This document shows positions 8,481 through 17,139 of a stretch of 64,000 nucleotides of DNA, one piece after another. The first letter of the stretch is position 1. Every line of letters starts with the position of its first letter. The notes beneath the pieces were generated by a model, which saw only the letters and a program-made list of their open reading frames with translations, searched no databases and had not been told where the DNA came from. The stretch is taken from NCBI GenBank assembly GCA_963817905.1, contig CAWFPS010000003.1, forward strand, positions 1,674,001 to 1,738,000, written 5' to 3'. A program made the translations under genes and the position numbers. This DNA comes from VRUE01 sp963817905. GTDB lineage: Bacteria > Actinomycetota > Thermoleophilia > Solirubrobacterales > 70-9.

Positions 8481-9419
8481 CTAGGCGTTTTTGGTCGTCG
8501 GCCGAAACATGAAGTACAGCCCGATCAGGATGAACGGAATGCTCAACCATTGACCTGTCGACAATAATCCCAAAGTGTCCTCAAACCCACCTTGGCTCTT
8601 TTTGACGAATTCCACGAAGAATCGTATGGTCCATAAAAGCACTAAAAATAATCCGAATAAATAGCCAGGCTTCTTTTTCTTGTCGGTTTTCCAGTAGAGG
8701 TAATACAACAATATAAATACAAAAATATAAGCTACCCCCTCATACAATTGGGCAGGATGCCGGTATGGGATCTGTGCCAAATATTCAGAAAACTCAGGTT
8801 TATTCGCAAGTGCCTCATAGGCCGCGTCCACTGTTTTTTCTTTGGTTATGGCCATTGCCTTCGAAGGGTGCATATCATCTGAATCCCTAACAAAGCGGGT
8901 TGCGAAAATAAAGTTCTCATCGGTTATCTTTCCATTGATCTCAGAATTGAAAAAGTTTCCCAATCGCACACAGAAAGCTCCGATGGAAAATGCAACAACA
9001 ATCCTATCCAATATCCAGAGCATTTTAAATTCGCGATGTTTTCTCGTAAAGAGATACATGCCGATGATTACGCCAATAGCCGCACCGTGACTTGCCAATC
9101 CGGTGAACCCAGTAAACTCATATCCATTGGCAGTTTCGCGTATCGGGAGCAGTATTTCCATAAGATGGTCCGAATAATAGGCCCAATCGTAAAAGAATAC
9201 ATGACCCAAACGGGCACCGAGCATCGTTCCGAGAACACTATATATGAATAAGGAATCTAACTGTTCAACGGTCTTTTTCTCACTAAGAAAAATTCGCTTG
9301 GTAAGAAACCATCCTATTGCAAAGGCAGTGATCCAAAGTAAGTTATAATATTTGATTTGAATGGGACCAAGGTGCAAGAGCGTGTCATTCGGATTCCAGA
9401 TAATGCCCAAAAAATGCAT
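8481..9419 (-). CDS. lgt: Prolipoprotein diacylglyceryl transferase
   Basis: Lgt attaches the diacylglyceryl group to the lipobox cysteine of prolipoproteins in the inner membrane. The 312 residues contain about seven membrane segments and the family signatures GLASHGAAIGVIIGMYL and the loop FCVRLGNFFNSEINGK, in which Arg, Asn and Glu are conserved. The C-terminal part has RHPAQLYEGVAY and ends with another membrane segment. Length is a little above the enterobacterial enzyme because of a loop near residues 165-215, typical of Bacteroidota. It is needed for the many lipoproteins encoded in this window (SusD, DUF4266, Rieske and others). It sits between yidD and DUF192 in a minus-strand housekeeping series. 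Confidence 0.95.
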   Translation of the reverse strand: MHFLGIIWNPNDTLLHLGPIQIKYYNLLWITAFAIGWFLTKRIFLSEKKTVEQLDSLFIYSVLGTMLGARLGHVFFYDWAYYSDHLMEILLPIRETANGYEFTGFTGLASHGAAIGVIIGMYLFTRKHREFKMLWILDRIVVAFSIGAFCVRLGNFFNSEINGKITDENFIFATRFVRDSDDMHPSKAMAITKEKTVDAAYEALANKPEFSEYLAQIPYRHPAQLYEGVAYIFVFILLYYLYWKTDKKKKPGYLFGLFLVLLWTIRFFVEFVKKSQGGFEDTLGLLSTGQWLSIPFILIGLYFMFRPTTKNA

Positions 9420-9561
9420 AGCGATTATTTTAAGAGGCTAAGATAAAAAATAGAAACTAGACCGTTGCGGTTTTATATAATAGATGCAGGGCAAACTTCA
9501 TAATTTGGGGTTTGAATTGAAGATACACCTCCTTAGAATACAAAATGTGGCAAGCGACGAC

Positions 9562-9783
9562 TTATGGTACTGGGTCGTATCCTTTTCCACCCCAGGGATT
9601 ACAACTTACAATACGTTTAATAGACAACCACCCCCCTTTGAACAGGCCATATTTTTTTAGCGCTTCCAAGGTATATTGTGAGCAGGTAGGGGAATATCGA
9701 CACGTAGCGGGGGTATACGGCGAAATTGCCTGCTGATAAAACTTGATAAGAAACACGAAAGGGGCTATCAATATTTTTTTCAT
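9562..9783 (-). CDS. yidD: Membrane protein insertion efficiency factor YidD
   Basis: A 73-residue protein with the unmistakable YidD core, CRYSPTCSQYTLEALKKYG, preceded by an amphipathic N-terminal segment and FYQQAISPYTPA. The cysteines at the start and end of CRYSPTC are conserved. YidD associates with the inner membrane and helps YidC-dependent insertion of membrane proteins. Length is normal (70-85 residues in most bacteria). Here it stands between cysS and lgt, all on the minus strand. The start ATG at 9783 follows a short gap of 78 bp after cysS. Confidence 0.93.
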   Translation of the reverse strand: MKKILIAPFVFLIKFYQQAISPYTPATCRYSPTCSQYTLEALKKYGLFKGGWLSIKRIVSCNPWGGKGYDPVP

Positions 9784-9861
9784 AGCGAGGTCACCTAATT
9801 TTTATGGGTTCCTAATTCGTTTTGTTGGTGGTAAAGAGAATATAATTACCATCCTTCACTG

Positions 9862-11340
9862 TCAGGATACACTATAGGTAGTGCCCTCGTTTCCGTCCTT
9901 TAATTGAATGCCTAGTGCATTTAGTTCATCCCGGATCTTATCGGAGGTCGCAAAGTCTTTGTTGGATCTGGCGTCATCGCGCAATGCGATCAACAGTTTC
10001 ATGACTCCCGCGAGTGCATTGGCAGCTTCCATTGCGGACTTTTGCTCGATGCCAAGAACTTCGAATATGAAATCTCCCATGGTTTTTTGAAGCAGGTTCT
10101 TATCTTCGGGAGTGATTGTTTCATGACCATCCTTAAGCAGGTTAATGTGCCTGACCGCTTCAAAGAGATTGGCGATCAAGATCGGGGTATTAAAATCATC
10201 GTTCATGGCATCATAGCATTTTTGCTTCCATGCTACTACATCAAAATCTGATTTGGACCCCGTGGACACTAAATTCAAAATGTCGATTGCCTCCATGAGT
10301 CGATGATATCCTTTTTCCGATGCCACTAGGGCATCGTTACTTAGATCGAGGATGCTCGTGTAATGTGCTTGCATCATAAAGAACCGCACAACAGAAGGAG
10401 AAAAGGCTTTGCTGAGAATCGTATTTTCCCCCGTAAATATTTCCCCAGGAAGAATATTGTTTCCTGTAGATTTGGCCATTTTTTTTCCATTCATGGTCAA
10501 CATGTTGGCATGAAGCCAATAGTGCACTGGAGGATGGTCGTAACATGCCTCAGCTTGTGCTATTTCACATTCGTGGTGCGGAAACTTCAAATCCATTCCG
10601 CCACCATGTATATCAAAGGTTTCTCCTAAATATTTGGTGCTCATTGCCGTACATTCAAGATGCCATCCAGGAAATCCATCACCCCAAGGTGAAGGCCAGC
10701 GCATAATATGCTGGGGCTCCGCTTTTTTCCAAAGGGCAAAGTCCTGAGGGCTCTTTTTTTCATCCTGTGCAGTCAATTCACGCGTATTGGTGATCATATC
10801 TTCCAACTTACGACCACTCAGCTTGCCATATTGATGGGTTTCATTGAACTTTTTTACATCAAAATATACCGAGCCATTGGTTTCATAGGCATAACCTTTT
10901 TCGAGGATTTCCTTTATTATTTCAATCTGTTCTATAATGTGTCCGGTTGCCGTGGGTTCGATGCTTGGCGGTAGAAAATTGAATTTATCTAGAATATTAT
11001 GAAAATCAAGCGTATAGCGTTGAACAACTTCCATAGGCTCAAGTTGTTCCAAACGCGCTTTTTTAGCGATTTTATCCTCCCCATCCTCTGCATCGTCCAC
11101 TAAATGACCTGCGTCGGTAATATTTCGTACATAACGCACTTTATATCCCAAATGCCGAAGATATCTGAAAATCATGTCGAAGGACATGAATGTACGGCAA
11201 TTTCCCAAATGCACATTACTGTACACCGTAGGACCACAAACGTACATACCCACATGACCTTCGTTTATAGGTTTGAACGCTTCTTTTTTGCCGGAAAGGG
11301 AATTTGTTAATCTGAGATGCTGATTTTTATATAAGTGCAT
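9862..11340 (-). CDS. cysS: Cysteinyl-tRNA synthetase
   Basis: CysS charges tRNA-Cys with cysteine in the cytoplasm. The 492-residue class I synthetase shows the zinc-site and HIGH-like region VCGPTVYSNVHLGNCRTFMS, the second zinc ligands in GWHLECTAMS and HGGGMDLKFPHHECEIAQ, and the KMSKS-type loop as KKMAKSTGN. A helical DALR-like C-terminal part follows. Length is normal. It starts 15 bp after the stop of folE, so folE-cysS form a transcription unit, with yidD further downstream. Confidence 0.97.
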   Translation of the reverse strand: MHLYKNQHLRLTNSLSGKKEAFKPINEGHVGMYVCGPTVYSNVHLGNCRTFMSFDMIFRYLRHLGYKVRYVRNITDAGHLVDDAEDGEDKIAKKARLEQLEPMEVVQRYTLDFHNILDKFNFLPPSIEPTATGHIIEQIEIIKEILEKGYAYETNGSVYFDVKKFNETHQYGKLSGRKLEDMITNTRELTAQDEKKSPQDFALWKKAEPQHIMRWPSPWGDGFPGWHLECTAMSTKYLGETFDIHGGGMDLKFPHHECEIAQAEACYDHPPVHYWLHANMLTMNGKKMAKSTGNNILPGEIFTGENTILSKAFSPSVVRFFMMQAHYTSILDLSNDALVASEKGYHRLMEAIDILNLVSTGSKSDFDVVAWKQKCYDAMNDDFNTPILIANLFEAVRHINLLKDGHETITPEDKNLLQKTMGDFIFEVLGIEQKSAMEAANALAGVMKLLIALRDDARSNKDFATSDKIRDELNALGIQLKDGNEGTTYSVS

Positions 11341-11355
11341 TTTGTACTAGAACAA

Positions 11356-12036
11356 TTAGAAAGTGGTGTCAAGGTTGATATAATCAAGAAACTCGCGTCG
11401 AACGGCTTCCTCCTTAAATTTACCACCATATTCGGCAGTCACCGTACTACTTTCCACATCTCGGATACCTCTTGAGTTGACGCATAGATGTTTGGCATCA
11501 ATAACGCAGGCTACATCCTCTGTGCCCAGAACTTTTTGAAGTTCTTGTACGATCTGTATATTCAATCGTTCCTGCACTTGTGGTCGCTTGGCATAATAGT
11601 CGACGACACGATTCATTTTCGAAAGACCTACTACCGTACCATTTGAGATATATGCCACGTGTGCCCTCCCTACGATCGGCAATAAGTGGTGCTCGCAAGT
11701 AGAATATACAGTGATGTTCTTCTCAACGAGCATTTCACCATATTTATATTTATTCTCGAAGGTCGACGATTTTGGTTTTTTGTTGGGATGCAGACCACCA
11801 AACGTCTCGTTCACATACATTTTGGCGACACGGTTCGGGGTGCCTTTCAGGCTGTCATCTTCCAAATCAAGGCCCAGGGTAAGCATTATTTCTCGAACAT
11901 TTTCCCGGATCCTCACTATCTTCTCCTCATCGGTCAATACAAAGGCGTCCTTACGCAATGGGGTATCTGCAGAGGAGGATACATGCTCGTTTCCCATCTC
12001 CTCAAAATGCTCCTCCAATCTCCTATCGATTTTCAT
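11356..12036 (-). CDS. folE: GTP cyclohydrolase I
   Basis: FolE converts GTP to 7,8-dihydroneopterin triphosphate, the first step of folate and pterin synthesis. The 226 residues include the zinc- and substrate-binding stretches YSTCEHHLLPIVGRAHVAYI and VVDYYAKRPQVQERLNIQI, the later CVN cysteine in AKHLCVNSRGI, and the C-terminal TAEYGGKF region. The first 40 residues are a charged N-terminal extension of the type common in this family. It heads a minus-strand unit with cysS 15 bp downstream and is divergent from a T9SS gene. The folate gene folP occurs separately at 30731-31555. Confidence 0.96.
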   Translation of the reverse strand: MKIDRRLEEHFEEMGNEHVSSSADTPLRKDAFVLTDEEKIVRIRENVREIMLTLGLDLEDDSLKGTPNRVAKMYVNETFGGLHPNKKPKSSTFENKYKYGEMLVEKNITVYSTCEHHLLPIVGRAHVAYISNGTVVGLSKMNRVVDYYAKRPQVQERLNIQIVQELQKVLGTEDVACVIDAKHLCVNSRGIRDVESSTVTAEYGGKFKEEAVRREFLDYINLDTTF

Positions 12037-12172
12037 TCAAAAAAACTTTTTAAGAACGGCAAAGATATACATTAAATGGCACTTTATATCATATACTCGC
12101 CCTTACACAACATAAATTAGTGATGGCGCAAAACTCGGATTATTTTTAGGACATGCAATTCAAGTCGCACAG

Positions 12173-13978
12173 ATGAAGCACTTTGACCTGATATTTCCTA
12201 TGTTTTTTTTTCTGGGACTATCACTAGTCGCTGCACAGGTATCTCCTGACTGCGGGAATGCCATCCCAATATGCAATAATACTCCGGTAAACGGAGGGAC
12301 TACAGGTTTTGGTATAGATGATTTCAATGGGTCGGCGACCTCGGGTTGCCTTGAACAGACTTTGTCGGGTGCCATCGAGTCGAATTCGGCTTGGTACCGT
12401 TTTCGAACCGGTGCTAGCGGACAACTTGGATTTAATATTGGCATCGATTCTTCAGAGGATTGGGATTTTGCGTTATACAAAAGCAATGACTGTGCTACTC
12501 TTGGCGATCCCGTACGCTGTAACTTTTTTGATAATCAAGACAAAAACTCATTTATAGGGGTTGGTGAGGATCCAACGGGTGACACGGCCAATGTGCAATA
12601 CGATGCCTGGTTGAATGTTGCCCCAGGAGAAGATTATTATTTGCTCATAAATAATTTTAGCCTTAATAACACCGGGTTTTCGATTCAATTTTCGGGAAAT
12701 ATTTTTGTTACAGATCCATTTACGGCCTTAGATTGCGCTATCATCAATAACCTTTTAGGACCACCGATAACGGCTTGCGAAAATGAGCTCATTCAGCTCG
12801 ATGCGACTACTACGAATGCAATCGATTACACATGGTTTATCGATTCGGGATCTGGATTTCAAGCGATTGTGGGAGAAAAAGGCCCATTGTTACAGGTGAA
12901 CACCTCAGCCTCCTATCGGGTCGAAGTCATTATGGCGACAGGGGCGAATATCATAAGCGACGTACAAGTGTTTTTTACAGCCATGCCCATGGCTTTTTCA
13001 ATAACAGACGATGCCAACTGTTCGGGCGTTCTTTCGTATGACCTGTCAATTAAGGATAGTGAGGCACTCGGAAATCAAAATCCAAATCAATATATTGTTT
13101 CCTACTATTCATCGTTAGCCGATGCTGCGAATGGCATCAATTCGTTGCCTAAAAACTATAACATGGGCTTTAGCTCCCAAACGATTTATGTACGTGTCGC
13201 CGCAATCAGCAATCCTACTTGTTTTGATGTCTCCCAAAAATTTCAGTTGACTGCCCTGGAGTCTCCGAAAGTCGACTTTCCCACCGAAGCGTATTTGTGC
13301 AGTTCGCATGGCGCTACAACCTTAGGGAATCCTATAACGAACCCCAATTTCACATATCTATGGGACACTGGGGAAACCACATCAAGCTTGGTCGTTTCGA
13401 ATGCGGGTATTCATTCACTCACTATCACAAATTCACAGGGAGGACTAACTTGTGAAATTACCGCTGTTATCACGGTCCTTGAATCAAAGCCGCCTAGTAT
13501 CAGTGACATCCTGATCGATGACCTAAAAAGCGACAATACCGTAACCGTCGTGCTACAAGACAAAGGTGATTATGAATTTAAACTTGACAATGGGGAATAT
13601 CAGACCAGTGCTACATGGAATCAAGTTTCACCAGGGATGCACACAATCACCGTCAATGACCCCAAGGGTTGTGGCGCGATTTCCGAAGAAATTGTGGTTG
13701 TTGGTTTCCCGAAATACTTTACACCGAATGGCGATAATACCAATGACAAATGGAAAATTGAAGGCCTATCCAAGTTACAAGACCCGGTAGTTTACATATT
13801 TGATCGCCAAGGAAAATTAGTAGATCAATTCACGGATCAAGACGAAGGATGGGATGGTACCATGAAGGGCCAAATTTTACCATCTTCCGATTATTGGTTT
13901 AAATTGACCTATAAAAATACGGTGGGTGAGCAAATAACCGCAAAATTCGTAAATAGTCACTTTTCGTTGAAGCGCTAA
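12173..13978 (+). CDS. T9SS type B sorting-domain protein 1
   Basis: A 601-residue secreted protein with a signal peptide (residues 1-18, ending LVAAQ). Residues 22-180 form an N-terminal domain with paired cysteines (CGNAIPICN, CLEQ, CATLGDPVRCNFF) also found in the next gene. A middle part with Ig-like repeats follows. The last 85 residues are a gliding-motility/type IX type B sorting domain: FPKYFTPNGDNTNDKWKIEG, then VYIFDRQGKLV, GWDGTMKG and SSDYWFKLTY, ending in SFLKR-like HFSLKR. It should be exported by the type IX system and attached at or released from the cell surface. Its ligand is unknown. It is divergent from folE and 85 bp upstream of a paralogue. Confidence 0.9.
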   Translation: MKHFDLIFPMFFFLGLSLVAAQVSPDCGNAIPICNNTPVNGGTTGFGIDDFNGSATSGCLEQTLSGAIESNSAWYRFRTGASGQLGFNIGIDSSEDWDFALYKSNDCATLGDPVRCNFFDNQDKNSFIGVGEDPTGDTANVQYDAWLNVAPGEDYYLLINNFSLNNTGFSIQFSGNIFVTDPFTALDCAIINNLLGPPITACENELIQLDATTTNAIDYTWFIDSGSGFQAIVGEKGPLLQVNTSASYRVEVIMATGANIISDVQVFFTAMPMAFSITDDANCSGVLSYDLSIKDSEALGNQNPNQYIVSYYSSLADAANGINSLPKNYNMGFSSQTIYVRVAAISNPTCFDVSQKFQLTALESPKVDFPTEAYLCSSHGATTLGNPITNPNFTYLWDTGETTSSLVVSNAGIHSLTITNSQGGLTCEITAVITVLESKPPSISDILIDDLKSDNTVTVVLQDKGDYEFKLDNGEYQTSATWNQVSPGMHTITVNDPKGCGAISEEIVVVGFPKYFTPNGDNTNDKWKIEGLSKLQDPVVYIFDRQGKLVDQFTDQDEGWDGTMKGQILPSSDYWFKLTYKNTVGEQITAKFVNSHFSLKR

Positions 13979-14078
13979 TTAAATTTTATCACTGTCAATT
14001 CCTTGATAGGCAGCACATTTTTAAGATAGAACATACTAAATTTGGTAAGGTGGAGTTATATTATTGATCAATAGTTCA

Positions 14079-15545
14079 ATGATAGCCCCACTTTCTATGC
14101 GAACACTTTTTTATGCCGTTTGCTGCTTCGCCCTTTTTTCAACCGGGACCTATGCACAAAACTCCGCGGATTGTAGAACAGCGATTCCTGTATGTGCCGA
14201 CGCCCCCATAATGGGACTTACCGATGGCAGTGGCGATATCGATGATTTTGACCCTGATGTCATCCGTGAATCTGGTTGTCTGGAAAAGGGAAGTGTAGGT
14301 TCGGCCAATATCGAACACAATACTTCTTGGTATGTCTTCCGGGCAGGAACCGGTGGTCAGGTCGGTTTTGATATTGAGGCATTACCCGCTACTGGTACGA
14401 CCATAACCGCCGAGTACGATTTTGCAGTGTATGGGCCGTATGGACCAGGTTCGAGCTGTGCCGATATCAGTAGTGGTACAGATTTGCCGATTCGGTGTAA
14501 CTATGAGGTGAATAGTACGCGATTTACGGGGCTAGGTGTAAATCCCGAAAACGGGCAAATAGGGGAGCCGTCCCTCACCCAAAACCTGAATACCTACGAC
14601 GAATATCTCGATGTACTACCCGGGGAAATCTATTATATCCTGATCAATAACTACAACACAAATTTCAATGATGATCCAGAGCCATTTATGCTCACCTTTA
14701 CAGGTAATTCGGTCGATGATGATCAAAATAGTGCATTAGATTGTACGCTTCGGGACGAATTTCTAGGATTGGATATCGTTGCCTGCGAAGGTGATCCTGA
14801 TATCACTTTAAGCGCCTTGAACTCGCCTGCAGGTGCCGACATTGCCAGTGTAGCTTGGTCGGTTGATTATGAGGATGACGGCATCGTTGATGCTAGTTTT
14901 ACAGGTTCGGGGCCCTACGGTGCGGAGTATATTGTTACCAGTCCCAATTCTGGGCGCTACTTTGCCGAGATTACCACGATATCCGGTACGCCACCTCTGG
15001 TTGCTGATGTAGGAGGGATTTTAATTACGTTTTATGGGATTCCTATTTTAGATCACGTTGAAATTCTTGACACCAATCTTTCCATCAACCCCGATATGAA
15101 CAACATAGAGATTGTCGTCGATGGGGATAGTGATTATGAGTATGCCATCAATGGCGGTGAATTTCAGGATGATCCGATCTTCAGGGATGTACCCCCTGGA
15201 ATAAATTCGGTAATCATTAATGATAAAAATGGATGTGGTATCACTGAACCGATTGATTTTCTGGTGGTGGGGTATCCAAAATTTTTTACACCCAATACCG
15301 ACGGTATTAATGATACGTGGAATATTTTGGGCATCGAGACCCTTACTAATCCAGAAGTCTATATTTTTGATCGATTTGGTAAGTTGTTGGCCCTGCTAGA
15401 CGCCAATTCAGTTGGATGGGACGGAACGTATAATGGCAGGCCCATGCCGTCTTCCGATTATTGGTTCCGATTTGAATATGAGGAGTCGACCGATGGGGTG
15501 TTGGTTGCCAAGACCCGGAAAACACATTTTAGTCTAAAACGATAA
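14079..15545 (+). CDS. T9SS type B sorting-domain protein 2
   Basis: A paralogue of the preceding gene. The reading frame opens with a TTG at 14064, but the ATG at 14079 or the one at 14097 (MRTLFYAVCCFALF) gives a better signal peptide; I list 14079. The N-terminal domain again has the cysteine layout DCRTAIPVCADAPI, CLEKG, CADIS and CNYEV. The middle Ig-like part is about 110 residues shorter than in its neighbour. The C-terminal sorting domain reads YPKFFTPNTDGINDTWNILG, VYIFDRFGKLL, GWDGTYNGR, SSDYWFRFEY and ends HFSLKR. It follows its paralogue by a short gap and stops just before a strong hairpin terminator. Surface location by the type IX system is well supported; the task of the protein is not known. 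Confidence 0.88.
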   Translation: MIAPLSMRTLFYAVCCFALFSTGTYAQNSADCRTAIPVCADAPIMGLTDGSGDIDDFDPDVIRESGCLEKGSVGSANIEHNTSWYVFRAGTGGQVGFDIEALPATGTTITAEYDFAVYGPYGPGSSCADISSGTDLPIRCNYEVNSTRFTGLGVNPENGQIGEPSLTQNLNTYDEYLDVLPGEIYYILINNYNTNFNDDPEPFMLTFTGNSVDDDQNSALDCTLRDEFLGLDIVACEGDPDITLSALNSPAGADIASVAWSVDYEDDGIVDASFTGSGPYGAEYIVTSPNSGRYFAEITTISGTPPLVADVGGILITFYGIPILDHVEILDTNLSINPDMNNIEIVVDGDSDYEYAINGGEFQDDPIFRDVPPGINSVIINDKNGCGITEPIDFLVVGYPKFFTPNTDGINDTWNILGIETLTNPEVYIFDRFGKLLALLDANSVGWDGTYNGRPMPSSDYWFRFEYEESTDGVLVAKTRKTHFSLKR

Positions 15546-15546
15546 T

Positions 15547-15574
15547 AAAAAGACCGGCAATTGCCGGTCTTTTT
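15547..15574. terminator. Bidirectional intrinsic terminator
   Basis: A perfect 28-bp palindrome with arms AAAAAGACCGGCAA and its complement, flanked by A/T runs on both sides. It lies between the convergent T9SS gene and the OmpP1 gene, so it can stop transcription from both strands. Confidence 0.93.
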
Positions 15575-15598
15575 AGTGTTAGTTCCTTAAAATTGCCA

Positions 15599-17104
15599 TT
15601 AAAAATTTAAGGTGTAACTCAAAGTGACATTCGTATTTTGGTTTTTTACAAGGGCTGGTGTGGGCAAACCTGTATCGAATAGCAGGGTATTAAAATCCTG
15701 ATGGGTTCTATTATAGGCGAGATCCAATCGGCTACCGCCGAAACTAAACCCAATTCCCGTTGAGTACCCATTTAAATCACCAATGGTGTTTCCGTTGGCA
15801 TACGGGCTTTGTTCAAAACGATATCCACCACGGAGGCTAAATTGCTCGATGCGATATTCGCCACCGACACGAAGAGACGAGACCCCAGTGAGTTCGTTAT
15901 TAATTTGATTATTGGCGATTGCAAAACTGGCATCATTACTTGGACGTAGTTGGGCTTTTGACATATCTTGATACCCATAGTCCATGCTCAAGAGTCCGTT
16001 TTTGCCGAAAACAAGGGCAATACTTCCGGTAAGTTTTTCAGGTGTTTTTATGGTATAGGAATCAAACAGGTTTACCACTTGAAAATTGATGAAATTAATG
16101 TCCTGATCTGCCAAGTCAGAATCAATGCGTTGGGCAGTGTCATCGGTAAGACGATACCAGGTCGGAGATTGATAACTCCCACCGATCCTGACAAACTCGT
16201 TTAATTTGGCAATGGCCCCAAGGCTGAATGAAAATCCGGTGCCTTCAGTATGTAAATAATTGCCAAACGATGTAAATTGGATAGGGGAAGCAGCGTCATA
16301 ACCATCTTCATAAAAGTCGTCTACCCGATCAAAGAGCACATTATGAAAATTCAATGATGCACCCAAATAGAGGTTATCACGATATTGCGAGGCGATATTC
16401 ATCGTAAACTTGCCATTGTACCCTGAACTACTTCGAGAAAATTCTTGATTGACGGTATTGTACTGTGATGTTCGCATATACGCGGTATTGGTAGCATCTG
16501 TACTTGCAGGGTCTATACTGCCACCATAATACCCCAGAAATGCTTGTTGGTCGCTATATCCTTGGCTTGCACCAATATCTAGATAGGCGTTTTCCAAGAG
16601 TTCCCCATCTTGTAGAAGAATAGCGCCAAAAGGGACACCTTGCGCAAAATTCAAAAAATAATTGTCGATGCCTTGATTGCTATTCCCAGAAATATACAGC
16701 TTGTCATCCAGTTTTTGAACTACATCATAATTGATCGCTAGGGATAGTTTTTTCCAATTTGCATTGGGATCCAGCGTCTTTAACACCATTACCCCACCAA
16801 CTTGATTTATATCCAGATCATTGGATACCGTGCCATTTGAACGGTTAAAATATCCAGCCTCATTATTCCTTGAATAGCTGGTGCCCGAGACCGTAAACAA
16901 GCTATTATTGAAAACGGCCGATCCGGCAGGATTAATATTCAACGCCGAAAGATCGCCGCCCAGTGCCCCAAAAGCCCCACCCATACCTTGAAATCGTGCT
17001 GATCCTTCTAGGTTTTCGGTGCCGTATCGCAAAGCGTCCTGGATATTCTGGGCATTCGCGTATACACATGCAAATAGTACTATGAAAGTTATATATCGTT
17101 TCAT
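15599..17104 (-). CDS. OmpP1/FadL/TodX family outer-membrane protein
   Basis: 501 residues with a signal peptide (ending YANAQ). After it comes the FadL-type opening: ALRYGTENLEGSARFQGMGG, then GALGGDLSALNINPAGSAVF. These are the hatch/N-terminal features of the OmpP1 family. The rest is barrel-like, with alternating strands, and ends in the aromatic-terminated strand NVTLSYTLNF. Family members carry hydrophobic compounds such as fatty acids or aromatics across the outer membrane; the substrate here is open. It lies 35 bp downstream of the Tyr/Gly-rich lipoprotein gene, so the two are probably co-transcribed, and it ends against a bidirectional terminator. Confidence 0.88.
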   Translation of the reverse strand: MKRYITFIVLFACVYANAQNIQDALRYGTENLEGSARFQGMGGAFGALGGDLSALNINPAGSAVFNNSLFTVSGTSYSRNNEAGYFNRSNGTVSNDLDINQVGGVMVLKTLDPNANWKKLSLAINYDVVQKLDDKLYISGNSNQGIDNYFLNFAQGVPFGAILLQDGELLENAYLDIGASQGYSDQQAFLGYYGGSIDPASTDATNTAYMRTSQYNTVNQEFSRSSSGYNGKFTMNIASQYRDNLYLGASLNFHNVLFDRVDDFYEDGYDAASPIQFTSFGNYLHTEGTGFSFSLGAIAKLNEFVRIGGSYQSPTWYRLTDDTAQRIDSDLADQDINFINFQVVNLFDSYTIKTPEKLTGSIALVFGKNGLLSMDYGYQDMSKAQLRPSNDASFAIANNQINNELTGVSSLRVGGEYRIEQFSLRGGYRFEQSPYANGNTIGDLNGYSTGIGFSFGGSRLDLAYNRTHQDFNTLLFDTGLPTPALVKNQNTNVTLSYTLNF

Positions 17105-17139
17105 ATCAATCGTGAATTTAAAAAAATTATGAAATTGGC

